Below, one piece after another: positions 1 to 13,675 of a stretch of 64,000 bases of DNA. Location of the stretch: contig NW_002476535.1 in NCBI RefSeq assembly GCF_000189635.1, forward strand, positions 1 to 64,000, in the 5' to 3' direction. Numbering within the stretch: the stretch's first letter is position 1; each line of letters starts with the position of its first letter. Below the pieces are notes generated by a model that saw nothing but the letters and a program-made list of their open reading frames with translations, was not told the DNA's origin and searched no databases. The DNA comes from Tetrahymena thermophila SB210 (lineage: Eukaryota > Ciliophora > Oligohymenophorea > Hymenostomatida > Tetrahymenidae). Both the position numbers and the translations under genes were made by a program.

Positions 1-337
1 ACCCCAACCCCAACCCCAACCCCAACCCCAACCCCAACCCCAACCCCAACCCCAACCCCAACCCCAACCCCAACCCCAACCCCAACCCCAACCCCAACCC
101 CAACCCCAACCCCAACCCCAACCCCAACCCCAACCCCAACCCCAACCCCAACCCCAACCCCAACCCCAACCCCAACCCCAACCCCAACCCCAACCCCAAC
201 CCCAACCCCAACCCCAACCCCAACCCCAACCCCAACCCCAACCCCAACCCCAACCCCAACCCCAACCCCAACCCCAACCCCAACCCCAACCCCAACCCCA
301 ACCCCAACCCCAACCCCAACCCCAACCCCAACCCCAA
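1..337. repeat. macronuclear telomere, (CCCCAA)n
   Basis: About 56 perfect tandem copies of the hexamer CCCCAA run from base 1 to base 337, where unique AT-rich DNA begins. This is the C-rich strand of the G4T2 telomere of Tetrahymena and related ciliates, so base 1 is the physical left end of a macronuclear chromosome. The length of roughly 340 bp fits a macronuclear telomere. No variant repeat units are seen, which fits addition by telomerase. The first non-telomeric bases (AATGCTTACTT) mark the telomere addition site. Confidence 0.98.
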
Positions 338-1637
338 AATGCTTACTTACATATTATTAATTAATATGTTAAAATATATTTTTAAAAAAGATAAAAAGTA
401 ATTAATATTATTTTTCATTCCATAATTAAACAAATTTAAAAGTTAGTTAATTTTTTTTAAAGTAGTTAGTAGTAATTAACTATAGTGTGTTGTTTACACA
501 TTTTTATTTTTAACAAATTATTAAAATTTATTGATTAATTAAGTATTTAATTTTTGAAATAGAAATATTAAACTATATTTTACAAAAATCTTCATAGTAA
601 AGTGTTTTTATTTTATTTTTAAATTTTTTGAACTAAAAATTTATACTTATTTTGTATATAATTGTTTTAATCCTTTATTTATTCATTCATTTTTAAAAAA
701 TAAAATTTAATATATTTTAAGCAAAGTGTAATGTATGTATTATAATGATAAAAGTATATTATTAAAATGTGTTAAATAAATATTGATTTCTATTTATATT
801 GTTTATAAGAAAGAAATTGTGAGAAATTTTGCAAATAAAATGTTGTTTGTTAATATACTTAGTAAATAATAGTCAAAATCTATAATTTAATATAGAAATA
901 TAAAAATAGGACATTAAATTATTTCAAATGAAAAGTATTGTATTGTTGATTAATTATTTTTTTTATTAGATAGGGTAGGTTTATAATTTCTGATTAACAC
1001 TGAATAAAATAGATATTGTTAATTAATCTTATTTCTGTTTTTAGATGATAAAAATTCCTTGGATTTTTAAAAAGTAGATGAATTTATCTAAATGTAAAAA
1101 AGAAACTATCTATGCAAAATTTTATTGGATAGTTTCCATAGAAATCAAAGTAATAATTTACTTTTTAAGAGTTTTAGAGTAATTATTAATTTTTCTTTAA
1201 CAAAATCAAAATAAATTCATGTCAGTGATAATTATATAAATTAAAATTTCAGTAAAGGAAATTAGAAATTGATTAAGACAAAAAAGAGAGAAAAACCATT
1301 CTCAATTATGATGAGAAATTATTATAAAAAATATTGATGATCCAGAAATAGTTTATGTTTTGACAAAGAACTTCTTTTAGTAAATAAAATAAATTTATTA
1401 AAAATAAAGAAGTGATTTTTTTTATGGATTAGAAAGTAGTATATTTAATAATAATGTTTAAAACTATAAATACAAGCTTACATAGCACTATTTTTTGAAA
1501 TTTCAAGAAATGTATTTTATTAATAAATATGCAGTAGATCTTATCAAGAATTAGCTGCTCGCTAATTATTTTAAATTGTAAATTAATTAATATAAAAAAT
1601 AATAAATAATAAAAAAAAAATTAACTGATTTAAATTC
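338..1637. other. subtelomeric AT-rich DNA without a supported gene
   Basis: The sequence is extremely AT-rich and no long ciliate-code frame is present. The only local structure I see is a 9-bp inverted repeat (1102-1110 against 1128-1136). It probably includes the upstream region of the gene starting at 1638. There are no telomere-like or satellite repeats beyond the telomere itself. Confidence 0.7.
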
Positions 1638-4262
1638 ATGAGTTCAAATGCTAAATAAGATAAATTATTTGTTTCCTTTTAGGTTTTTAATAAGACAAAG
1701 TAGAGTTTGTTTATTACTCCTGAGTGCTTAGAAGGTACAGTGACTGTAATTGATATTAATTAGTAACTCAAAAACTTCATTAATATGTCAAATTAAAAAT
1801 AAAAAAACATAAAATCCAAGTTTGTTAATAATCATGATTATCATTATGATGATGAAGCTAAAAATACTGCAATTTCTACTAAAAGCTAATAAAAACTCTT
1901 CAAAATTTAGACTTCCTTTCAGCGTAGATGCTAAATTAAAGCTATACCTTATAAATCTTAATCAGTTACATCAAATAACATTAACACTATCAAAGTTTTA
2001 AGCAAGGTTTATGATTCACATTCTTAAGATTTTGATAAAATATGTACTTACTATGCTCTAGTTAAACCTGATTATAACTAAAACAATAAAAAAGACTCTA
2101 AATAATAATAACTTGGTTAGCTATTTTATGATAACCCTAATAAGTAATTACACTCTGACAGCATAAACTCATAAATTTAGTTAAAACCTTCAGCTGCTCA
2201 TTTAGTCAGCAATAATTTAGCTCCTATAAATTAAGAATTAACTCAGCATAAAAAATCCGAAATTTAGTCAAATTAAAATAAAGCAGATAATAAAATTATT
2301 TTTCTTAGTAAAGAATAAGAAACCAATAAAAACTTAGATTACAATTATATTAAATAAGAATAAATTTGTAAGCCCAATAAATTAAAAGCTATAAATTCAA
2401 AAACTTAAACATTAATAGAAAAAAGTATTCATAGTAACAATAAGTATCGAGACTAATAAAGTTATCTAGCAAATAGTTAAAAACAAAAAAATTTTAATTA
2501 ACGTATAAATTAATAAAACCAAGAAAAATAATAAAAGAAAAGAAAATTTTAGTGGCGTGATCCTCTTAATTTAAATAATGATGAAATATAAGATTAAGTT
2601 TAGAAGTAATTAAAAAATAAATAAATAGAAGAAAATGAATTGATTTCCATGGATAATTAAAATGAGGAATATGTAAGTCCTTCTCTTTCTGAGTAGTAGA
2701 AACACTATTCAATTAATTAATTTGTTGCAAAAAATAATTAGAGCAAATCTAGTTAATGTTATTAACACACAGATTAAAATATACAAAAAAATCAAAATTT
2801 TAATTAAAGTTCAACGAAAATAGAATAAAATGTGCGTAAAAAAATCAAATAAAGCAAATAGCCTGAATTAAACTTTTGCACTAATAACAATAATTATAAA
2901 AATATTTCAAAACTAAATGAATATTTTTAAGAACTTCAAATGCTTACTTCAGAAAACAATTTTATAGATAACTCACAATCCCTCCTTAATAAATGTATTT
3001 ATCTTACCGAGAACAGTTACGTTCATTTAATCATTTAGAATTTAATGACTGATTTTTAAACTGTATCAAATATTATTGAACCAAATTATAAAATAAATTT
3101 TTAACAAAATGAAGGAATGAATTAAGAAAAAGAAACTATTTAATAGACACCAGATTTAGATAGCTAAAGAAAAGTAAGGACACTTACATGCTTTTCAAGG
3201 AGTAGCGCTACTACACAACATATAAATGTATTAGCTCTTGCTTCAGCCCTATCTATAAGTAATGCGCAAGAAAATAGTGCTTCTCAAGAAATAATTAAAT
3301 TAGAAAACAATTAAATAAATTAAAATACTAATAACAGCTTAACAGAATAAGCAAATTTAAAGACATAATAAGAGATTGATGGCACTATCTAAAATTATTA
3401 GCTACTAAATCAAAAAAAATTACATTTGGAAGAAATTCCAGATATTTTTCAGAATACAAACGAAAATCCTACTAAATTAAAATAGCATCAGTAAGAATAG
3501 TGCGCTGGTTCATTTAACATAACATAAAAATATGATAAAAATTATATGTATAAATGTAAAAGTTTTTTTAAATTGAAGAACCTTACATAATAATAATAAA
3601 TGTAATTTAGATTCTCATAATATAAAAAGAGAAGCGCCAGTGTTTCTTCACCAAAACCACTTAATTTAAATTAAAAAGAAAGCCCTCCAGACTAATCATT
3701 TAAAAACATATGTGAGAGTTAGGAAAACTAAATGGTTGACAAAAATTTACACAAATTTGGTAAGTACCATAATTTCAACAAGCTATTCATGTACAACATA
3801 CTAAACATGTTTTAACCTAATAATCTAGCTAATATGAATGTACCAGAATAAATCTCAAAAGAGTTGCAATTGCTTATAAGCAAAATAAAATCCTCAGCAA
3901 AAAATAATTATAAAGTAGAAGGAAAATATGCTTTTGACTACTTTTCCCATGCTCACTACAACATATTATTTTTTAAGCTAAATAGTAAAAATATAGTTAT
4001 TTTAAGCTAAAATGAAGAATATTTAAATTTATACAAAGAGTGTTTTAACATCAATCTTAAGGAAAGTATTTCTAGTATAACAATTACTTATATAAATTTA
4101 ATTAAACTATATTGCTATCAAATCTTCATGCAATGCATAAGAGAAGAGGAAATTTAAATCGATACTTCTCTTTCTTAAGAAAATTTAAAAAATTAATATA
4201 CTTTGAAGGTTATTAGAGGTATTAAAAAGCTCTCTAATGGAATAATAATCAAAAGATTTTGA
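1638..4262 (+). CDS. Gln/Asn-rich hypothetical protein, 874 aa, most telomere-proximal gene
   Basis: A single uninterrupted ciliate-code frame runs from ATG at 1638 to TGA at 4260-4262. An in-frame TGA lies four codons upstream (1626-1628), so this is the first available start. The first two thirds are low-complexity, rich in Gln (mostly TAA/TAG), Asn, Lys and Ser. The last 190 residues or so are more ordinary, with mixed hydrophobic segments such as YAFDYFSHAHYNILFF and ITYINLIKLYCYQIF, and probably form the folded part. I see no signal peptide, clear membrane segment or family motif. No introns are needed. The function is unknown. A long open frame with balanced amino acids at its C-terminus argues that it is a real gene. 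Confidence 0.8.
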
Positions 4263-6633
4263 AAAAAAATGTGTAATCAATTATTATATTTATTCTTTTA
4301 TTCAAGCACTTAAACATAAAATACTTTAAGTCGTATTTATTTCTTATTATCATTCTTAAATTTATAAAATAAATAAACCAATCAACTATACAATTATGTT
4401 ATAATTTATCCTTTATGTGTATCTCTGCTTAGTATTTTTTAGGAAAATGGCAAAACTAAAGCTATTACATTCAAAATTGTAGTTTTCAAAAAAACTTAAA
4501 ATTATATTTTCAAATCAAAAAGTAAATTTATCTCAATTATTAAGTAAAAATAGAAAATTGATTGAGAGAAATACCCTTTAAGATTAGAATTTATTTTTTC
4601 TTATATGTGATTTAATACTTATTCAATTTAGCTTATTTTATTACAATTGAAAGAAATTTTCCTACACTCTGGCTGGAGTTTTCTATTTATTTCTTATCAA
4701 TCAATCAATTTAAATGTTAAATAAATAACTCAAAACATACATACATTATTTTACAAAATCTCAAAATAATCATCTATTAATAAAACTAATATTATGATAT
4801 AAAATATCTTTCAATTTAATACATAACTTTTCATAATATATTTTAAAGAATAATAAATTATATAACAGTAATACTTGATAATTTATTTTGATCGTTAGGA
4901 TAATAAACCTATGTTAACATATAATTTATTTCTTACTGCCTTGGTTTATTTATTAATAAAGAAAGGTTTACAAAATTACTTTATTTAAAAATAAAGACAC
5001 TTACTGGGCATTACAGATATAACGTGAAAAGTTGCGTTATGCTGACCATCTTTAGAATATGATAAATTCCATTTTATGTTCTTAAATAAACTTGTGTAAC
5101 TGCTAGAATTTGAGTAAATTGAGAATGGCTATTACATATCTAAAAAAATATAATCCTCACTTTTACTCAATCATAAGCTTCGCAACATAAAAAACATAAA
5201 AGCTAAACAAAGTCAATGTTTATCTTTAACGTCTAGTTTAAACTCTTAAAAATCTTAACAACAGTAGCTTCATGTAGCTAAATCATAGTTTACCTTTATC
5301 ATTTTTGATAAGAATATGGTAAAATTTTAATTCTTTAATAAGGAAATAAAGATGATCATTATTAAATTTTTTTTTTGTATTGATTAGAATAAGAAGTTTC
5401 TTAATTTTATACTTTAAAATATGAAATAAAAAAGATAAACTGTTTTTGAACTTCAAATAAATTATTTTTTTGTGAATATTAAAAATATTTATAAAAAGAA
5501 AATAAAAAACTCATTCAATATTATATTTAATATATTAATTTAGTTGAAATATTTTTTGTTTGTTATACCTATTTTAATAAAGAAAAAATTTTTCTTTTCC
5601 AACATTAAACAAAGTGAGATATATCTAATTACTAGCTAAAAATAAAAAGAGAAACTATTAAACATAAATCATAAAATTTTATAGTTTTACTCATTTGCGA
5701 AATAACTATAATTTTAAAACAAATAATAATTTTATTAATTGCGAAAATTGAATAAAAAATGATTTTTATTGAATATTTTGAATCTGTAAAAAGTTTTATA
5801 TCATTAATTTTTTATTATTTTGAAGAAAATGTCTTAAATTTTGCTTCTTAAATATCAATATATCTCATTTTTTTATTATTACATTTATTTGTAATATGCT
5901 GGTGCTGGTTTATTTTAATTTTAAAATAACGAATAATTGAGTTAGTTTAATTTAGCTTGATAAAACTATCCATTTGTGTTTGGCTTTCAAAAATTGAGTA
6001 AAAAATTAAAAGATAAATGTTTGTTTATATGATGGCTAGTTAAATTTTAGCTAGTGATTCTTTAAGCTTAAACGCAAAAATTGAAATAACTATGATTTTC
6101 TCAACAAAAGTAATCATTTATCTAAATTGAAAGCTCGAATAAAGTTTAATTTAATTTAAAAAATAAAATAATACTTTTATCTTATGTTTTTTTAACTATT
6201 AAATTTGTGTATTAGATTAGATTTTAAATCAAAGTTAAAAAAAGATGATGAATGAATGAATAGCAACTATATAATTGATTAAAATTTTTGATGGAGACAA
6301 GTTAAATTGAAATTAGACTTTTTAGATTATTTAGAGTGAATCAATTATATTCAAATTAGACTGTTAACTAATTCAATTTCAAAAAAAAATTGCTAATTTA
6401 TAAAATAAAAAAAATAGAAGATCTTTTGTTTAGTCATTTATTTTTGAATTTATTATTAAAATCAAATTAGAACAAAGCTAATCATTTCATTTTAAATATT
6501 TTTATAATTAGTATTTGATATCACTTATTTTTATAAATATATTGCCAATTAATACTTTTCAAATATTTTTTATTAATTATTTGTGTTAATTTTTTTTCAT
6601 TTAAAAAGGAAAAAATCAAGTATTTAATTAGAA
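4263..6633. other. AT-rich intergenic region with one coding-like patch
   Basis: This 2.4 kb between two plus-strand genes is mostly AT-rich with no long frame. Around 4990-5290 the base composition is less extreme and the minus strand shows short codable stretches (for example a 37-codon ATG-TGA frame). I could not assemble a gene from them. Confidence 0.5.
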
Positions 6634-9600
6634 ATGTCAAGCCCTAAGCTTACTGAAAGCCCAGGCTTAAATGAATTTTAAGAAAGTTTACAAGGTGATA
6701 CATTTATTGTTAGCGATAAACAAAGTAAAAACAATTTATTTTTAATAGCTGTCTTCATCATCGCATATTAGCAATTACAAATCTAGCTAGATATTTTCTT
6801 TATTGACATATTTATATTTTCAAATAGTTATAAGTAGAGAAAATATTGATGAACTTAAGCAGAGTGATATTGAAAGCTGTGAATAAAAAATAGAAGATGA
6901 ATCAATTGATTATATGTAGGAAGAAGAGTTTTTGTGTGATGATCTAGATGATTTTGAAACTGATATGTAGGATATCGATGGAGAGTAATATTTAGAGGAA
7001 CAAGCTTTAGAATCTTATTTTTACTCATTAAAGAAGAGAGTACTCACTATTTTATATAAAAACTACTAAACTAAGCAGCTGCAAAAGCAATCTCTACACT
7101 AAATTTTGTTGAGATTTTAGGCCAAAAATTATTTTCTGCAATGGAATGAGCTTTCGCTTCAAATATCAAAGGAAACTTAATTGCAAGAAAACAATATATA
7201 AAATGGATAAGAAATTATGTTAAGCAAAAATAGTTTTGACTAATAAAAAGGCTATATGAGCACAAATATGGAGGAATTTTAAACAGATTGCTATAATCAT
7301 CAATAAAAAGAAACTGATTGCTTAAGTAATACTTATAAAAATAAATAAGAAGTAGAAAATGTTCAAAAAACAAAGGAAAATAGTGAGTCTTTTAAAATTG
7401 AAACTCAAAACGAATCTTAAAGATCATCAAAAATAGATAAAACAGAATATAATTATGAAGATTTTTAAAATTCAAATATGAAATCTTTTGATTAAATAAA
7501 CGAGAAAATATTTTTTGGAAATTAGTCTGAAGACATCAATGCTCTCAAGGATGAAAATTAAGTGTTTGAATAAAAAGAATTTGAAATTAAAACTCAAAGT
7601 GCGAATCAAATAAATCAATTTTATATAGATGATGTTTAATTTATTGATTAAGAGTAATTTGATGAAAGAGTAGATGGATCTTCTAACTACAGCTCAATTA
7701 ATTGTGGAAGTTCATAAAATAAAGAAAATGGTCAACATAAAACTTAGACTTACTAACATCTAAATGTTTTTTAGTAAAAAAGTGAAAATTAAAAAAATTA
7801 AAATACTGAATAAAGCAGTACAGACAGAAGCGAAAGAAATGTAGTCTAAAAATCATATATCTAAAATACTGCTTGCAATTCATAATATCTCAGGAAAGAT
7901 GATCAATAATCTAAAGTTTTAAATACTGAGCATTAATCCTAATTTGTTTACAAAGATTAAGCTACGTAAAAGGTCATATTAGAATAGGCATAGCCAAACA
8001 CTACAATTTATTAGCCAAAATAAAATAACTAGAATGAACTTTAAGTCGAGCAAAGTATTTATGATGAAAGATCTTTTGACACACTCTCCACATAAAAGCT
8101 AAGTCAATCAGGTATCTAAAATAAATTTAGCAACAACAAGGAGTCTGACAAGACCCATATTTGTTAGCCTTAAAAGAACTAAGACTTTATAGATTCTTAT
8201 CGCAAATAATCTTCAGTAAAATTGTATAATCTGACTATTGGTAACAATTTTAATACTTTAAATAACACCCAGATTTTAAGAGATAATGAAATCTAAGAGA
8301 GGGTTTAGGATCAATAAATTGATTAAAATATAATTTAAATAGCCCAGCCTACTTTTTAAAACTTTATAAACTAGAAAGAAGAAGCTAAAAAATAATTAAA
8401 TAAAAATCAATCAGCTCATCTTGCATAGTAGCATAGTGTTTCAACCAATGAAATAGAAACTGATATTCTTAATTTTGAGAAATCTTTATTGAATCCTTAA
8501 ATATTAAAAGATGAAGGCTAAAGTAAATCATAGACTGAATATGAAAATTCTTTAAATTAATAATAAAGCTGTTAAATTTCAGAGAGGAATAAATAGATAA
8601 ATATAGATTTAAGATAGCTTAAATCGCTGGAAGATGAAGATTAATTAGCTTTTGAGAAAGAAAATTACTTTACCCATAGAAAAAATGACAACGATCATGA
8701 CAAACGACTGTCTTAGATCGAAGCATTTTCTATTTCTAAAAACATTGAGTTAACTCCAGTTTAGTAATAAATGATACTCTCTTCTCACAGAAATAACATT
8801 AAAAGCCATAATACTTAATCTATCTCATAGGAACTTGAAGAAGAACAAGAATAAGCTGTAGATGACTTAGCTCATGAAGTTGCTTTCTACATATTTGGCA
8901 AAAAGTTATTTAAAAAGCTTAGACTAGCTTATGTAACACTCTTTTTCTTGAATTTTCTATTTTTTAAAGTTATTTACCTTAATTTTATAATAAAAAAGAA
9001 AACAACAAGGACTTTAGATAGACCCCAAAGTTCTCGTTGCGTAAGAGTATATTTAAAATTATTATGTTGTGATTTTCTTTGCTTGAATTATGAATAAACT
9101 TTTTTCCGCTTAAATTTCGTTTGATTTAATTTAGTTTATTTCCTGTTTTTTTTTTTTTTTTCCGAGACTCAATCAAAGAAAGATAAAAAAATACTTAATT
9201 TTAACAAAAATATTTAAATAAATAGCACTTAACTTAATATAGCAGCAATGAATAGCTAAGGATTTAATAAGTGAAGATAGAGACTATGAGAAAATGCTTT
9301 GATATGCTTAAATAGCTAAAAGACATCAATAAAAAAAAGAAAGAAATTTAATAAAGACTTTTTAATTACTATGAAGTGAGGTATATTCGCCGTCCGTTAA
9401 AAATTTGGTACCAAAATAATAAAATATGGTTAGCTCAAAAAGTAAGCTTCACAATAATTAGCTAAACTATGCTCAAGCTTTAAATTTGTGAGGCATTTAA
9501 AAAAATAAAGAAATACAGCCTGAATAAAAAGAGAGAAGATACAATAAATAATCTTCTGAAATACTATGAAAGGGCTCCTTCTCCTTATCTTTCGAAAAGC

Positions 9601-12600
9601 ACAACTCTTGAAAAAAAAATATAAACAATAAATAAAACTAGCCAGAATTAAAATGAGAAAGGACTCTCTCAAATAGAATAAAATAAATCTTAGCTAAATA
9701 GCAAAAAACATTTTCAATCATTTGAAGAATTAGATAAAGAAAATAACTCGATTTTATGTAATATGAACACTCATTCATCATAAGTTGAAGATCCTTTTGT
9801 CTATTCGAGAAAAGATTCAAAAAATCTAAGCATGAATAATGTTACCTCAAGCAACAAAAGACTTTATTAGCATTGTTAAAAAAATGAAGAAATATTAAAA
9901 AACTAACCTAATTAGAATTCAAACTCTTCCTACCCAATCTAATTGAAGCAAGAGATATAGGCGACAACAGCAGCTACTAATATTTATCAGAAGAAACAAG
10001 CTGATGAATCTCAATACTAAAAATAACCTAATTTGAACTTCAGCATTCAGAATAAAAATTAGCAATAGAGTGAATAATTTTCAACAGAAGGAGAGTAAAA
10101 TTTATAGATTTGTAAAAAAGTTAGGAACTTGAGAAATTATTAATCAATTCAAATTTATGAATATGGAATCAATAATTCTACAGAAGCCAGTGATCATGAC
10201 TTGAATAACTACAATTCGAAGGTATCATTATTTGAATTAAATACCAAAACAAAGAACTCAATATCTTAGAATACAGATATTTCAGGAATTATTAGTGATA
10301 AATCTTCTATGGTTTATAATTGCTCCAGAAATGCTCCATTTAATTCAGGTTAAAGCTGCATTCCTACCTCTGCTAAATCTAATCACCAGAACCTATTAAA
10401 AACAAACGAAGAAGTTGTGAATACGCATAAAGAGGGAAATTTAAAAAATTTAGATTATAAATTCGAATAAGAGATTTCAACTTCAAAATTTAATAAATAA
10501 TATGAAGAACCTCCTGATTAAAATTCTTCATTAAAAAATTCATTCATTTTTGAAAATAAAAATAATTTAAAAAGTACTTTTTCCTAAATTAATCAAATCT
10601 ACTCAAAAAATGAAATACAGTCTGATAGATAAAAAAGTTAAAACTACCTTTTTGATTAAAATACAAATTGTATGACTTAAAAGCCTACACTTCTCCATAA
10701 AGGTTCCTCTAAATAATTTGAAAATAGAGCACTTTCCCAAAGAAATAATTTAAATGATTTAAATATTCAATAAGAAGCAACTGACTTTATTTGTAATTAA
10801 AAAAGTAAATTTTAAGAAATATATTAACCTCCTCCCCACTAAAATGAAAGTTATTAGAAAATCAACCTCACCCCAAAGAGGAATTAACAAAATTATAATT
10901 TCTCAAATATTTAAAATGTTAATAGCTAAAACCAAAGCAATTCAAATACAATAAAAAATTAAAATGCATTTACGTTTACACATAGTTAAATTAAAAATTC
11001 GCTCAGCGTTTCAACTCAGCAAACTAATTACGAAGAAAGAGATAAATTTTAAATTAATTCAAAAGAGTATTAATAATAACTTTTATCAAACATAACAAAT
11101 AACTCGTCTTACTAATTAAAAGAAGCTGGAAAAATTAAAAAAAATTCATTTAATAAATCCTTTATTGAGGATAAAGAATAATTAGATCAAATTGATTCTT
11201 AAGAACTGAATATAAAAATTTAAACTAATCAAAAATAAAACTAAATATCAGCTAATACATTTGATCGTAATACTTTGAGCAATCGAGGTAAACATAGCTA
11301 CAGCTTTAGTTAAAATCTAAATAGTTTCTCTAACTAGGATAATTACACAATTAGCAATAAACCAAGTAATTTAAATAACGATTCTAATGGATTGATTTCT
11401 TTTGTCAATCGTAACAGAAGCAGTAGTAGAATTAATCAATAGCTTGAATAATAAGCAGAGGCGTTTAACTCTAAAAAGTTGAATTCAAGTAGAAATTTAT
11501 AAAATAATTTAACAGAAAAGCAAAATCAATCTTGCAATGATCAAATGCTATGCAGTAGTAAAATAGATGGCTAGAATTTATTTTTAAAGTACTAGTAAGG
11601 TTAAAATAATTAAAATGTACATGAGATCTAGTAATTTAAAATTTAACATGATAGACAAATAAATAACAATCCTCTAAAACCTCCTCTTTAACATTATTAA
11701 CAAAAAACTGATAGATCTAGCGATAGCATGACTGTAGAAATCAAACCTTAAAACTAATTAAATATTTAGTAACAGGTTAATAAAATGGCAAAGATAGAAT
11801 AAAATATTCACCACAAATCATAAAATTTCTAGAAAGACTCAAAAAATGGAGATCTAAATACATTAAATTCCTCTTTTAGATCTAATTCAAAAACTAATTA
11901 CAACCCTCATTTTATTGAAAGTAATTAAATTGTGACTTTAAAATAAAAAGTAGATATTACTCCTTAAAGAAGAGTTTAATAAGATGAAAGCTGCAACTAG
12001 ATTAATTTATCTCTACATCAAAATAAAGAATCAGAATAATATAAAACTACTATTAAATATTCGGCATATTAGAATTAACCAGATGATTAAGTAAATTAGT
12101 AAGAGTTTCAGCACTTAGAGACTATCCATTACAATTTACCTTAGAATTACCTTAGTCATTTAAAAAATAAATAATTTTCACAGAGGATATAAGAGACAGC
12201 AAAATAAATTGAAATAGGAAAGCTGCCAATAACTTAGTAAAAGCAAGAAAAAATTAACTAATTATAATAATACCAATATTTTAAATAAATCTAATAATAA
12301 AAAAGCCAATAATAATAATAATATTCAAATAAACAACTCAGCAATAGTTCATCAGTTAATAATAGTTTTTCAAGAAATGCATAAAAGCAATAAAATCAGA
12401 AAAATAGCAATAAAAATGATTCAATAAATGCATCACAAGAAAGAAGCAAAAAAAAAGATTTAACTGGTGTCGGTTAAAGCATTTAAAATATTTTATACTT
12501 CGAAGCCAAGATAAGAAGTAAAAGACTTGCTAGGAGCCAGGAAAGATCTAAAAATGACTCGATCGAGCTTTGCAAAAAACTTGAAAATCTTGAATAGTAT

Positions 12601-12699
12601 ATTGAATAAATAAATTTTGAGTTAAAATAAGAAAAAGAAAAAAAATCACTCTTGCTTGAAGAGAATGCTTAGCTTATTAACTAATAAGAATAATATTGA
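6634..12699 (+). CDS. very large Gln/Asn-rich protein, about 1925 aa, three exons
   Basis: My model joins 6634-6724, 6828-9040 and 9226-12699, giving 1926 codons with both splices in phase. Intron 1 (6725-6827) runs from GTAAAA to AATAG. Intron 2 (9041-9225) starts with the strong donor GTAAGAG and contains a T16 tract. An alternative donor at 8933 would remove a hydrophobic stretch. The N-terminal 120 residues are acidic. A segment near residues 125-160 (core LLRFQAKNYFLQW) and a second basic, Trp-containing, helical segment just after intron 2 (RRPLKIWYQNNKIW) resemble degenerate Sfi1-type helices that bind centrin; this is a weak inference. The remainder is Gln/Asn/Ser-rich low complexity, ending in a coiled coil of about 40 residues. 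If intron 2 were not removed, the protein would end at TGA 9122-9124 and a second gene could start at 9286. I prefer one gene because the frame is coding-like right up to the acceptor. Confidence 0.7.
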
Positions 12700-13675
12700 A
12701 TGAAATAAATTTGAAATTATAAAAATTTTAAATATTTGTTCTTAAATGTATATAAAAACTATTAATATAATTATTATTATTGTTATTTAAGGAGTCTTTC
12801 TATTACTATCAATCAATCAAACTTTTGAAGAGTTTGTAATTTTCTCTTAAAATAAATTATTGCATTCAAATTTTTATAATTTTGTTGTTTTTTAAATTAA
12901 TTAATGTAAATAAAATGAAAAAAATTAGATTATTTAACTTTTTAAATATGAAACAATTTTTTTTTGAGATAATAAAGAAAGAAGATGATATTTTTTGCAA
13001 ACGTTTTATATTACTTAAATATTTGATATAGCAAATTAATATTTTAAAAGTTTAATTATATTTTATAATATATTCAATAATTACCCTTTAAAGAGCAATA
13101 ATAATAATAAAAATTTAATTTCTTTCTAAATAACAGATTCTCATAATTAATTATAAATTTTATGTATGAATTCATTGTATTTTAAAAAGTATATATATCA
13201 TAAATGTAACAAATTTGATAAAAATCCTCTTATAATTTTAATTTTTATGTTTTATTCTCTTTATAGAATCTGCTAATTTTATGGAAAAACTTATTTAATT
13301 ATTTTATAATAATTTATTTTAAAGATTAAAATAATTTAGGAATTCTTTATTATAATTTCAAAACAAAAATTTAATATGTTTGTAATGTGTGTATATTTGT
13401 ATGTATGTATTTATATTTATTATTTTCGTTAATGAGAGATAAAATTAAACAGCTACTTTATTATTTCTTCTGGAATTTAAGAATATTTAATATCCACTTT
13501 AATAATAATGAGGAATAATCCTACATAAATATTAAATCATTTTTTAGATATTTTAAAAAATTGAAGTATAGATATTTTTAAAGGGAAAATATTAAATTAA
13601 GTCTTATTATCAAACAATACCAAAGTAGAAAAGATAACAATTAGAACAAATAAAAACTAAGCAATTTAAAAAAAG
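12700..13675. other. intergenic, AT-rich
   Basis: This region lies between two genes in the same orientation. No frame of coding character is seen. It presumably holds the 3' end of the upstream gene and the promoter of the ankyrin gene. Confidence 0.6.

Noticed and set aside
1-337. Perfect short repeats as a possible CRISPR array or satellite
   Set aside because: The unit is the 6-bp telomeric hexamer with no spacers and it sits at the sequence end. It is a telomere.
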